Source: an uncultured Actinomycetes bacterium | Lineage (GTDB): Bacteria; Actinomycetota; CALGFH01 | NCBI GenBank assembly: GCA_937881255.1 | Contig: CALGFH010000255.1 | Location: 1 to 26,412, forward strand | DNA: 26,412 nt | Direction: 5' to 3' | In this document: piece after piece, positions 1-6,574 of the stretch | How the letters are laid out: each line of letters begins with the position of its first letter | How positions within the stretch are numbered: the stretch's first letter is position 1 | Made by a program: the position numbers and the translations under genes | The notes under the pieces: model-generated | Databases searched by the model: none | The model's input: the letters and a program-made list of their open reading frames with translations, nothing else | Told to the model about the DNA's origin: nothing

Positions 1-683
1 GCGCTGGACCGGAGCCTCCGGCAGACGCCCGGCCGGCGCCGGCCGCCGGGCCGCTCCCGGCGGCCCAGCCGCGAGGGGGCGCCGGGCCGCTTCCCGCCGC
101 CCAGCCGCCGCCGATCGATTCCGCGGTCGGCTCGCGGCCGCAACCGCCGCCAACCACCGGCCCCCCGCCCCCCGGCCCGGAACCGGCCCGGGCCGCCGGC
201 GCCCCGCCGACGGCGCCGCCGCGGGACCCGGCCTCGACCGGGTGGCTCCAGCCTCCGGCTCAGGAGCCGGCTCCGCCGGGGACGGACGAGGGGTACTTCC
301 CGCCGCCGTCGGTGCCGCCGTCGTCGGCCCCGGCCCCGCCGCCGCCGCCACCTCCGGCCCGGCCCCCGACCCTGTCGCCGGCGCGGCCGCTGACCCCCTC
401 GGAGGTGGAGACCCGGAGCTTCGACCGGGGCGCGCCCGGCTACCTGCCCAACCACGTCGACCTGTTCCTGGCCAGGGCGGCCCGCGCCCTGGCCGGCCGC
501 GACGGGGAGACCATGACCCGGTGGGACGTGCTGCGCCAGCGCTTCCCGCTCGGCCCCCGCGGCTACGCCACCAGCGAGGTCGACGCCTTCCTGGTCCGGC
601 TGGCCGCCCAGTTCCCCGACCCGGACCCGGCCGCCCAGGAGGAGATCCTCCGCAGGCTCCAGCAGCCGGCCGACGGCCCCTGA
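1..683 (+). CDS. Proline-rich protein with two DivIVA-like motifs (5' partial)
   Basis: The reading frame is open from the left edge (first full codon at base 3), so the true start lies outside the window. The first 130 or so visible residues are a low-complexity linker of Pro, Ala and Gly. The C-terminal 90 residues hold two copies of a motif of the form F-x(3-5)-GY-x(4)-VD-x-FL-x-R, around 417-500 and 540-615. Key residues are GYLPNHVDLFLAR and GYATSEVDAFLVR. This motif is characteristic of the short DivIVA-type repeats found in many actinobacterial proteins of polar growth and cell division. A long disordered linker before such repeats suggests a cytoplasmic scaffold or envelope-tethered protein, but the N-terminus that would decide this is missing. 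It is convergent with the rskA-like gene. The function is not known. The GTG at 312 is only an internal codon. Confidence 0.75.
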   Translation, partial: AGPEPPADARPAPAAGPLPAAQPRGGAGPLPAAQPPPIDSAVGSRPQPPPTTGPPPPGPEPARAAGAPPTAPPRDPASTGWLQPPAQEPAPPGTDEGYFPPPSVPPSSAPAPPPPPPPARPPTLSPARPLTPSEVETRSFDRGAPGYLPNHVDLFLARAARALAGRDGETMTRWDVLRQRFPLGPRGYATSEVDAFLVRLAAQFPDPDPAAQEEILRRLQQPADGP

Positions 684-713
684 CCCGGCTCAGGCCTGGA
701 ACACCGGTCGAGC

Positions 714-730
714 ATCCGGGTTCGCCGGAT
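714..730. terminator. Small hairpin between convergent genes
   Basis: A perfect 6-bp stem (ATCCGG/CCGGAT) closes a 5-nt loop in the 61-bp gap between the convergent DivIVA-motif and anti-sigma genes. There is no T-tract. It could serve as a bidirectional terminator, but the stem is short. Confidence 0.35.
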
Positions 731-744
731 ACTCGGCCGCGGTT

Positions 745-1482
745 CTAGAGGTCGACGACCACCACCGGCTCGGAGGTCGGCCGGGCCGCCCCGCCCCGGC
801 GCTCGACGGTCATGGCGACCTGCTCGTCCCCGGTCACCGGCCCGTCCAGCAGCCTGGTGACCCGGCCCCCGCCGGCGACCTCGACCAGCCCGGCCGGGCG
901 CGGCCCGGACCGGCCGACCACCCAGAGCTGGTAGGTCCTGGCCGCCGGGGCCGGCGGCAGCCCGCTGGCCACGAACACGGCCTGGCCGCGACCGCGGGAG
1001 ACGACCACGGTGGCCTGCCCGGTCCCACCGGGCGTGGCGGCGACCCGGCGGGCGTCGGGGGCGGCCAGCACGGCCGCGACCAGGTCGGCGGTCCGCTCCG
1101 ACCGGTCCGAGCGGCCCAGCAGGCCGAGGTTGAGCGCGGTCACCGAGAGGACGGCCACCAGCAGCGCCGCGGCCGCGGCGAGCGGCGGCGGGAACCGGCG
1201 CCGCCCGGCGTGCCGACCGGCCCGGCGCCGCCGGTGGGCCCGCCCGGCCACCGGCGCCAGCTGGCGGGTGACCAGGGCCTCGGCCCGCACCCGGTCCCAG
1301 AGGTCGGGCGGAGGCGGGGCGGCGGCGGCCCCGCCCAGCCGGGCCGCGGTCTCGGTCAGCTCGCGCACCTCCTGGGCGCAGGCCGGGCAGGCGTCCAGAT
1401 GCCGTTCAAAGGCCAGCCGCTCGGTGTCCGACAGCGCATGGGCGGCATAGGCGCCGGTCAGGGTGTGCAGGTCGGCGCTCAT
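745..1482 (-). CDS. rskA: Anti-sigma-K factor RskA-like protein
   Basis: This is a membrane anti-sigma factor expected to hold the upstream ECF sigma factor inactive until a signal triggers its proteolysis. At 245 aa it has the family layout. The N-terminal zinc-binding anti-sigma domain carries an H28-x3-C32-x2-C35 motif. A basic stretch (about 80-97) precedes one membrane segment at about 100-122. The extracytoplasmic C-terminal domain is of RskA type, with the TYQLWVV and VAMTVE strands. The start overlaps the sigma gene stop by 4 bp (ATGA at 1479-1482), so the two are translationally coupled. In Mycobacterium tuberculosis the homologous SigK-RskA pair controls the fasciclin proteins MPT70 and MPT83, and here a fasciclin gene sits directly upstream. 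The function is inferred from the domains and the locus. Confidence 0.9.
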   Translation of the reverse strand: MSADLHTLTGAYAAHALSDTERLAFERHLDACPACAQEVRELTETAARLGGAAAAPPPPDLWDRVRAEALVTRQLAPVAGRAHRRRRAGRHAGRRRFPPPLAAAAALLVAVLSVTALNLGLLGRSDRSERTADLVAAVLAAPDARRVAATPGGTGQATVVVSRGRGQAVFVASGLPPAPAARTYQLWVVGRSGPRPAGLVEVAGGGRVTRLLDGPVTGDEQVAMTVERRGGAARPTSEPVVVVDL

Positions 1483-2135
1483 GCGTCCACCCCCAGGTGG
1501 TCCCGGAGCCGGATCAGCCCGTCGCGCAGCCGCGTCTTGACCGTCCCCGACGGCACCCCGAGCAGCTCGGCGATCTCCCGGTGGGTGTAGCCGCCGTAGT
1601 AGGCCAGCACCACCGCCTCCCGCTGCAGGTCGGTGAGGGCCTCGAGGCCGCGGCGGACGTGCTCGCGCTCCAGGCTGGTCTCGACCTGCTCGACCACCTC
1701 GTCATAGGGGCGGCCCTGGTCGCGCCGGCCGGCCAGGTCGTCGCGCCGGGCCGCGCTCTCGGCCGAACGGACCCGGTCGACCGCCCGGCGGTGGGCGCAG
1801 GTCATGATCCAGGACCTGGCCGTGCCCCGGGCCGGGTCGAACCGCGACGCCGTCCGCCACAGCTCGACGAACACCTCCTGGGTCACCTCCTCCGACTGCG
1901 CCGGGTTGCGGACCACCTTGCTGACCAGCCCGAACACCGCGGGCGCGACCCGCTGGTAGAGCTCGGCGAAGGCCTGCTCGTCGCCGCGGGCCACCAGGGC
2001 CAGCAGCCCCTCCAGTGCGTCGTCGCCGGCCGGGCGGGCCGCCGGTGCCCCGGCCGGCCGCCGTGCGGGCTCGCGCCTGGTCCAGGTCAGTGCCACGCTC
2101 GCCCCTCGCTCGGTGTCCGTCGGCCCACTGGGCAT
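1479..2135 (-). CDS. sigK: ECF RNA polymerase sigma factor, SigK type
   Basis: This is an extracytoplasmic-function sigma factor of 218 aa. Sigma region 2 lies at about 55-125 (SEEVTQEVFVELWRTASRFD, then RSWIMTCAHRRAVDRVR). Sigma region 4 lies at about 160-212, with the helix-turn-helix YTHREIAELLGVPSGTVKTR. The first 40 residues are Pro/Arg-rich and poorly conserved in appearance, so the true start may lie somewhat downstream. The gene is 48 bp downstream of the fasciclin lipoprotein gene and overlaps the anti-sigma gene by 4 bp. The neighbouring RskA-like protein and fasciclin gene make SigK the best subgroup assignment. Targets probably include its own operon, through the candidate promoter near 4543-4570. 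Confidence 0.92.
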   Translation of the reverse strand: MPSGPTDTERGASVALTWTRREPARRPAGAPAARPAGDDALEGLLALVARGDEQAFAELYQRVAPAVFGLVSKVVRNPAQSEEVTQEVFVELWRTASRFDPARGTARSWIMTCAHRRAVDRVRSAESAARRDDLAGRRDQGRPYDEVVEQVETSLEREHVRRGLEALTDLQREAVVLAYYGGYTHREIAELLGVPSGTVKTRLRDGLIRLRDHLGVDA

Positions 2136-2183
2136 TCGTCCCGGCGGGGCCGGCGGATTGGCCGGCCCCGCCAGGCTCGGGGC

Positions 2184-2798
2184 TCAGCCCTTGGGCATGA
2201 GCACGTCGTCGATGATGTAGACGGTCGCGTTGGCGGTCTGGACGTTGCCGCAGACGACGCTGGACTGGCCGTTCACCTCGAAGTCCTCACCGGTGCCGGT
2301 GATCTCGATGGTGTCGCCCTGGAGCGTCTTGTGGGTGCCGGCGAGCATCGCCGGGGTCAGCTTGCCCTCGACCACGTGGTAGGTGAGCACGGTCGTGAGC
2401 AGCCCCTTGGGGTCGGCCATGGCCGCGTCCATGGTCGCCTTGGGCAGGGCCGAGAACGCGTCGTTGGTGGGCGCGAACACGGTGATCCCGTCGGCCGAGT
2501 TCAGGGTGTCGACCAGGCCGGCCTCCTTGACGGCCCCGACCAGGGACGACAGCACCGGGTTGTTGGACGCGGCCGTCGCCACCGGGTCCTGGGCCATGCC
2601 CATGAAGCTGCCGGCCCCGCTGGCCGGAACGGCCGAGCAGGCCGGGCCGAAGCTCGTGCCCGCGGCGGCCGCGGGCGGCTGGGTGGCCGACGGGGCAGGC
2701 GGTGCCGGGTCGCCGCCGTCGCCGCTGCAGCCGGCGGCCAGCAGGGCCAGGCCGGCCAGGGTGCCGACCAGAAGCCGGCGGGGAGAACGCAGACGCAT
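2184..2798 (-). CDS. Fasciclin (FAS1) domain lipoprotein, MPT70/MPT83-like
   Basis: This is an exported lipoprotein of 204 aa with one FAS1 adhesion domain. The N-terminus has a basic region, a hydrophobic stretch (residues 9-22) and a lipobox ending AAGC with the lipidated Cys at 24. A Pro/Ala/Thr-rich spacer follows. The FAS1 domain occupies about 60-203 and shows both hallmark segments, FAPTNDAF and YHVVEGK. Two further cysteines (54 and 183) could form a disulfide. A good ribosome site (AAAGGAG) precedes the ATG. The gene sits 75 bp after the molybdopterin oxidoreductase and just before sigK, matching the mycobacterial link between SigK and fasciclin antigens. It probably acts on the outer face of the membrane in cell-surface interaction, but no ligand can be read from the sequence. 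Confidence 0.92.
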   Translation of the reverse strand: MRLRSPRRLLVGTLAGLALLAAGCSGDGGDPAPPAPSATQPPAAAAGTSFGPACSAVPASGAGSFMGMAQDPVATAASNNPVLSSLVGAVKEAGLVDTLNSADGITVFAPTNDAFSALPKATMDAAMADPKGLLTTVLTYHVVEGKLTPAMLAGTHKTLQGDTIEITGTGEDFEVNGQSSVVCGNVQTANATVYIIDDVLMPKG

Positions 2799-2873
2799 CG
2801 CTGCTCCTTTCGAGAGAGGGGACGGGAGCCCCCTCGGGGTCGGCCGGGCGGGTGCCCGGCGCGAACGGTGCGG

Positions 2874-4535
2874 TCAGGTGACGGTCACCACCACCGAGTG
2901 CCAGCCGGTGGCCCCGTCCGGGAACGGCGGGGCCCGGTCCTCCGGCTGGGTCGCGCCGGTGCCGTCGGTGGCCCTGACCTCGAGGGTGTGGCGGCCCGGG
3001 GTCGCCTCCCAGGGCCAGACCCACTGGCGCCAGGTGTCGGCGCTGTGCTCGGCGGCCAGCCGGACCGGCCGCCAGGGGCCGCCGTCGGCCCGGACCTCGA
3101 CCCGGCGGATCCCGCGGTGCTGGGCCCACGCGACCCCGGCCACCGCGACCCGCCCGGCCGCCACCCGGGCCAGCGGCCGGGGCGTGTCGATCCGCGACAT
3201 CGTCTTGACCGGCGCCTGGCGGGCCCAGCCGCGCCGGACCCAGTAGGGGTCGAAGTCGCCGAAGCCGGTCAGCTCCAGGTCGACCAGCCACTTGGTCGCC
3301 GACACGTAGCCGTACAGGCCCGGCACCAGCATCCGCACCGGGAAGCCGTGGGTGAGCGGCAGCGGCTCCCCGTTCATGGCCACGGCCAGCATGGCGTCAC
3401 GGCCGTCGAGCACAACGGCGGTCGGGGTGCCGATGGTGAACCCGTCGGCCGACCGCGACACCAGCTGGTCGGCCCCGGCCTCCACCCCGGCCTCCCGGAG
3501 CAGGTCGGCCAGGGGCACCCCGGTCCAGCGGGCGGTCCCGACGTAGCCGCCGCCCACCTCGTTGGAGACGCACGACAGGGTGATGTCCCGCTCCATCAGC
3601 GGCCGGGCCAGCAGCTGCCGGAAGTCCAGCTCCAGCTCCCGCCGCACCCGCCCATGCACCCGCAGCCGCCAGTCCCCGGCGGCGATCCTCGGGACCACCA
3701 GGGCCGTGTCGACCCGGTAGAAGTCCCGGTTGGGCGTGTAGAAGCTGCTCAGCCCCGGGAGCTCGATCGCCGCCCCCTCGGCCAGCGGCCGGGCCGCGCT
3801 CGCCGGAGCGGGAATGGCCACCGCCGCCCGCGACGCGGTCACGTCCGACCGCCGCCCCAGCACCCGGCCCCCGGTCCCCGCCGCCACCGCCTCGCCCACG
3901 ACCAGCGCCCCGGTGAGCAGGAACCGCCGCCGATCCACCCCGGCCCCAGAAGTTCTGGAGGGGGCTGTGGACAACCCAGGGCTGGCCGTTTCCGGGTCGG
4001 CTACGCTCCCCCACCGGGGGCCCGAGCGCGGAGCCGCGTCGCTGAAGGGCGCCCCCGCAGCTCGGACCAGTGCCAGCAGCGCGGCCGACCCGGCCACCGC
4101 CCCGGCCAGGGACGGGAGGGCGTCGAGGTGACCGGCGCCCGGGCGGGTGAGGGCGGCGGCCGCGCCGGCGGCGCCGAGCAGGGCCACCCCGGCCAGGCCG
4201 AGGCGGGGGCGGCGGACTGCCAGGAGCCCGACGGTGACCGCGAACCCGGCCAGGACGACGGCGATCCCGGCCAGCAGGGCCAGCTTGTCGCGCTCGCCGA
4301 AGCTGCGGATGGCCAACTCCTTGAGCCACCCGGGGGTGGCGTCGATGGCCGCCCCGCCCACCGCGACCAGCGGCGACGACCGGCCGCCGACCAGCCCGGC
4401 CAGCAGCTCGGCCGCACCAAGGGCGGCCCCGCAGGCCAGCAGCCCGGCCAGCGCTCCCCGGCGGGCGCCCCGGCCACGGCGGCCACGGGATCCGGGTCGC
4501 GGGCCGGGGGCTGCCGGGATCGTCTCGGTGCGCAT
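2874..4535 (-). CDS. Membrane-anchored molybdopterin-dependent oxidoreductase (sulfite oxidase family)
   Basis: The 553-aa protein combines a membrane domain with a sulfite-oxidase-type molybdopterin domain. Hydrophobic segments lie at about 29-50, 84-107, 112-130 and 142-160. A linker (161-200) leads to a twin-Arg-like stretch, DRRRFLLTGALVVGEA, at 201-216, followed by the Mo-pterin domain (about 250-430). The conserved molybdenum-ligand Cys is C322 in TLSCVSNEVGGGYVGTA. A C-terminal Mo-co dimerisation-type beta domain occupies about 440-553. The catalytic part should lie outside the membrane; the substrate is unknown. The ATG at 4535 was chosen because longer readings run antisense through the next gene and because a promoter-like motif lies directly upstream. 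It is the first gene of the probable operon with the fasciclin protein, SigK and RskA. Part of the linker is encoded by a dispersed repeat (3961-4023). Confidence 0.9.
   Translation of the reverse strand: MRTETIPAAPGPRPGSRGRRGRGARRGALAGLLACGAALGAAELLAGLVGGRSSPLVAVGGAAIDATPGWLKELAIRSFGERDKLALLAGIAVVLAGFAVTVGLLAVRRPRLGLAGVALLGAAGAAAALTRPGAGHLDALPSLAGAVAGSAALLALVRAAGAPFSDAAPRSGPRWGSVADPETASPGLSTAPSRTSGAGVDRRRFLLTGALVVGEAVAAGTGGRVLGRRSDVTASRAAVAIPAPASAARPLAEGAAIELPGLSSFYTPNRDFYRVDTALVVPRIAAGDWRLRVHGRVRRELELDFRQLLARPLMERDITLSCVSNEVGGGYVGTARWTGVPLADLLREAGVEAGADQLVSRSADGFTIGTPTAVVLDGRDAMLAVAMNGEPLPLTHGFPVRMLVPGLYGYVSATKWLVDLELTGFGDFDPYWVRRGWARQAPVKTMSRIDTPRPLARVAAGRVAVAGVAWAQHRGIRRVEVRADGGPWRPVRLAAEHSADTWRQWVWPWEATPGRHTLEVRATDGTGATQPEDRAPPFPDGATGWHSVVVTVT
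3961..4023 (+). repeat. Dispersed element copy A: DnaA-box sequence plus -10-like hexamer, inside a gene
   Basis: The element begins GGGGCTGTGGACAACC. It holds TGTGGACAA at 3966-3974, the exact complement of the DnaA box TTGTCCACA. A TACGCT hexamer follows at 4002-4007 and then a C-run/G-run inverted repeat. It matches copy B at 13391: the first 16 bases are identical, and the spacing from the box to the hexamer is the same 36 nt. It lies antisense within the linker of the molybdopterin oxidoreductase (about residues 171-192), directly after a perfect 13-bp palindrome at 3946-3958. The function is unknown. Confidence 0.6.
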
Positions 4536-4570
4536 GTCCCTGGTTCGGAGCCGTCCGGCCCCGGGATTGG
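4536..4570 (-). promoter_or_regulatory. Candidate ECF-type promoter of the oxidoreductase-fasciclin-sigK-rskA operon
   Basis: Reading the minus strand, CCAATCC (4570-4564) is followed by 15 nt and then CCGAAC (4548-4543). The ATG comes 7 nt later at 4535, so a transcript from here would be leaderless or nearly so. The form (CCAATCC/CCGAAC) is unlike the TAnnnT promoters elsewhere in the window. It would suit an ECF sigma factor such as the SigK encoded three genes downstream. Autoregulation is inferred, not shown. Confidence 0.4.
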
Positions 4571-4599
4571 TCCCGCGCCGCCCGGGCGGGGGATTGGTC
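4563..4599 (+). repeat. Two direct copies of GGGATTGGTC between divergent genes
   Basis: GGGATTGGTC occurs at 4563-4572 and again at 4590-4599, 27 nt apart start to start, in the 96-bp gap between divergent genes. The left copy overlaps the candidate ECF -35 of the minus-strand gene. The right copy lies just upstream of the -10 of the plus-strand gene. They may be a second ECF -35 or binding sites for a shared regulator. Confidence 0.45.
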
Positions 4600-4619
4600 T
4601 GGACCCGGCGTGGTTGGGG

Positions 4620-4631
4620 TAGGGTCTGGGC
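4620..4631 (+). promoter_or_regulatory. -10 hexamer TAGGGT placed for a leaderless transcript
   Basis: TAGGGT at 4620-4625 lies exactly 6 nt before the ATG at 4632, which places transcription start at or next to the start codon. No Shine-Dalgarno sequence precedes this ATG. The same geometry recurs at 6563 (plus strand) and 14263 (minus strand). Confidence 0.6.
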
Positions 4632-5690
4632 ATGCCACGACCAGCGACCTTCGGGATCTGGACCGAGCTGCGACCAGGCAACGGGCGCCAGCCCGACCCG
4701 GGCTTCTACGCCGAGCGCCTGGAGGAGGCGGTCCTGGCCGAGCAGCTCGGGCTGGCCGCCGTGTGGGGGAGCGAGCACCACGCGGTCGAGGACGGCCACC
4801 TCTCCCAGCAGCTCCCGTTCCTGGCCGCCGTGGCCGCCCGGACCTCGCGGGTCCGGCTGGGCACGGGCGTGCTGCTGCTCCCGCTGTACCGGCCCCGGGA
4901 GGTCGCCGAGCAGGCCGGGGTGGTCGACCTGCTGGCCGGGGGCCGGCTGACCCTCGGCTTGGGCGGCGGCTGGGTGGAGCGCGAGTTCGACGCCTTCGGG
5001 GTCGACCGCTCCCGCCGTGGCCGCCTGCTGGAGGAGAAGCTGGGCGTGCTGCGCCGCGCCCTGGCCGAGGGCGTCATCGGCGACGGCCCGGACGGCACCG
5101 ACCTGCCGGTCGGCCCGCGCTCGCCCCAGGAGGGCGGCCCGCCCCTCTACCTCGGCGGCACGGCCCCCAGGGCGCTGGACCGGGTGGCCAGGCTGGCCGA
5201 CGGCTGGTTCGCCCTGGCCCACTACCGCTGGCAGAAGACGGCCGAGGCCTGGCCGGTGCTGGCCGAGGCCCTGGAGCGGGCCGGCCGGCCGGTCGACGGC
5301 TTCCCGGTCGTGGTCGGCGTCCACCTGCGGGTCAGCGACGACCCCGAGCGCACCTGGGCCACCGAGCTGGCCCCGGCCGTCGCCTACCAGCTCGACCGCT
5401 ACGGCGACTGGGCCACCGACCGGGACCAGCCCCGCCCCGACCCGATCGACCCCGGCCGCCTCAAGCGCTCGGCCGTGCTCTGCGACACCGCCGAGGGGAT
5501 CGTGGCCTCCCTGGCCGGGTTCCAGGAGCAGCTCCCCTTCACCCACGTGAGCCTGTGGAGCCGCCCCCCGGGCACCAGCCACGAGGCCGCCTGCCAGAAC
5601 CTGGAGCGGGTGGCCAGGGAGGTCGCGCCCGCCTTCGCCGGCCCCGAGCCCCCCTGGCGGGCTCCGGCGGCCCCGCCACCGGCCGGCTGA
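4632..5690 (+). CDS. LLM-class (luciferase-like) F420-dependent oxidoreductase
   Basis: This 352-aa protein belongs to the bacterial luciferase-like TIM-barrel superfamily, whose actinobacterial members mostly use coenzyme F420. Recognisable features are the N-terminal strand FGIWTEL, the AVWGSEHHAVEDG segment, RVRLGTGVLLLPLYRPREVAEQAGVVDLL, GRLTLGLGGGW and the PLYLGGTAPRALDRVARLADGWFAL region that lines the cofactor site. The Pro-rich C-terminus (about 335-352) is an unstructured tail. The ATG is supported by a -10 hexamer 6 nt upstream and lack of a ribosome site, suggesting leaderless expression. The FAH-family gene follows after 28 bp and is probably co-transcribed. Cofactor preference (F420 or FMN) and substrate cannot be told from the sequence. 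Confidence 0.88.
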   Translation: MPRPATFGIWTELRPGNGRQPDPGFYAERLEEAVLAEQLGLAAVWGSEHHAVEDGHLSQQLPFLAAVAARTSRVRLGTGVLLLPLYRPREVAEQAGVVDLLAGGRLTLGLGGGWVEREFDAFGVDRSRRGRLLEEKLGVLRRALAEGVIGDGPDGTDLPVGPRSPQEGGPPLYLGGTAPRALDRVARLADGWFALAHYRWQKTAEAWPVLAEALERAGRPVDGFPVVVGVHLRVSDDPERTWATELAPAVAYQLDRYGDWATDRDQPRPDPIDPGRLKRSAVLCDTAEGIVASLAGFQEQLPFTHVSLWSRPPGTSHEAACQNLERVAREVAPAFAGPEPPWRAPAAPPPAG

Positions 5691-5718
5691 GGCCGGCTCC
5701 GTCGACTGAGGAGGAACC

Positions 5719-6519
5719 GTGCGGCTGGTCTCGTTCGAGGGAGGGTTCGGGCGTGTCGAGGGCGACACGGTCGTGCCCATGGGCCCGTCGCTGGTCGACT
5801 GGCTGGCCTTCGGCACCCAGGGCGTGGCCACCGCCCCCCCGCGCCCCCTGGCCGAGGTGAAGCTGCTGGCCCCGGTGCCCCGGCCGGGCAAGATCGTCTG
5901 CGTCGGCCTCAACTACCGCGACCACGCCCGCGAGACCGGCCAGGAGATCCCCACCGAGCCGGTCCTGTTCTCCAAGTTCGCCAACTCGGTGGTCGGCCCC
6001 GGGGCCGACGTGCTGGTCCCGCCCGAGGCCGAGAAGGTCGACTACGAGGCCGAGCTGGCCGTGGTCGTCGGCCGCAAGGCCAGCTCGGTGCCGGTCGCCG
6101 ACGCCCTCGTCCACGTCGCCGGGTACGCCTGCGCCAACGACGTCTCCTCGCGCTCGCTCCAGTTCCGCTCCGGCCAGTGGCTGCTGGGCAAGGCGATCGA
6201 CACCTTCCTGCCCCTCGGCCCCTTCCTGGTCACGGCCGACGAGGTGCCCGACCCGCAGGCCCTCGGCATCCGCTGTGTGGTCAACGACGAGGTGCTGCAG
6301 TCGTCCGACACCGGCCAGATGGTGTTCGGGGTGGCCGAGCTGGTCAGCTTCATCAGCCGGACCATCACCCTCGAGCCGGGCGACCTGGTGGTCACGGGCA
6401 CGCCGTCGGGGGTCGGCATGGCCGCCGACCCGCCCCGGTACCTGCGCCCGGGCGACCGGATGCGGGTCGAGATCGACGGCCTCGGCGAGCTCGACAACAC
6501 CGTTCGTGCAAGGCCCTGA
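5719..6519 (+). CDS. Fumarylacetoacetate hydrolase (FAH) family protein
   Basis: The 266-aa protein has the short N-terminal domain and the FAH catalytic domain seen in 2-hydroxyhepta-2,4-diene-1,7-dioate isomerase or acylpyruvate hydrolase relatives. KIVCVGLNYRDHARETG (58-74) opens the catalytic domain. The metal-binding acidic residues are E110, E112 (DYEAELAVVVG) and D141 (ANDVSSRS). The GKAIDTFLPLGPFL and VVTGTPSGVG segments complete the active site. The GTG start at 5719 is preceded by a strong GAGGAGGA site. The gene probably acts in cleavage of C-C bonds in ring-cleavage products or in oxaloacetate decarboxylation; the family is too broad to choose. Its position after the LLM oxidoreductase suggests a shared operon, possibly catabolic. 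Confidence 0.9.
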   Translation: MRLVSFEGGFGRVEGDTVVPMGPSLVDWLAFGTQGVATAPPRPLAEVKLLAPVPRPGKIVCVGLNYRDHARETGQEIPTEPVLFSKFANSVVGPGADVLVPPEAEKVDYEAELAVVVGRKASSVPVADALVHVAGYACANDVSSRSLQFRSGQWLLGKAIDTFLPLGPFLVTADEVPDPQALGIRCVVNDEVLQSSDTGQMVFGVAELVSFISRTITLEPGDLVVTGTPSGVGMAADPPRYLRPGDRMRVEIDGLGELDNTVRARP

Positions 6520-6528
6520 GCAGCGAAG

Positions 6529-6539
6529 ATGATAATCAT
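6529..6539. promoter_or_regulatory. Fur/Zur-like palindrome ATGATAATCAT upstream of the ABC operon
   Basis: ATGATAATCAT is a perfect palindrome (5-bp arms, one central base) identical to the central 11 bp of the classical Fur box. It is an AT-rich patch in otherwise GC-rich DNA and ends 23 bp before the -10 of the ABC transporter operon, where a repressor or activator could act. The outer arms of a full Fur or Zur site are absent, so this is a candidate only. Confidence 0.35.
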
Positions 6540-6562
6540 GTGGCATTGTCGGGGGGTTCCCC

Positions 6563-6574
6563 TACACTCGCCGC
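6563..6574 (+). promoter_or_regulatory. -10 hexamer TACACT placed for a leaderless transcript
   Basis: TACACT (6563-6568) lies 6 nt before the ATG at 6575, again without a ribosome site. This suggests that the ABC operon starts with a leaderless mRNA. No good -35 is visible at 17 nt. Confidence 0.6.

Noticed and set aside
1497..4622. A 1041-residue open frame on the plus strand
   Set aside because: It is antisense to the anti-sigma, sigma, fasciclin and oxidoreductase genes, has low-complexity Arg/Gly/Pro content and shows no domain; long open frames of this kind are normal in very GC-rich DNA.
2874..5912. Extension of the oxidoreductase gene to 1012 residues
   Set aside because: The extra N-terminal part is antisense to the LLM oxidoreductase and FAH genes. 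The ATG at 4535 has a promoter-like motif and gives a sensible membrane domain.
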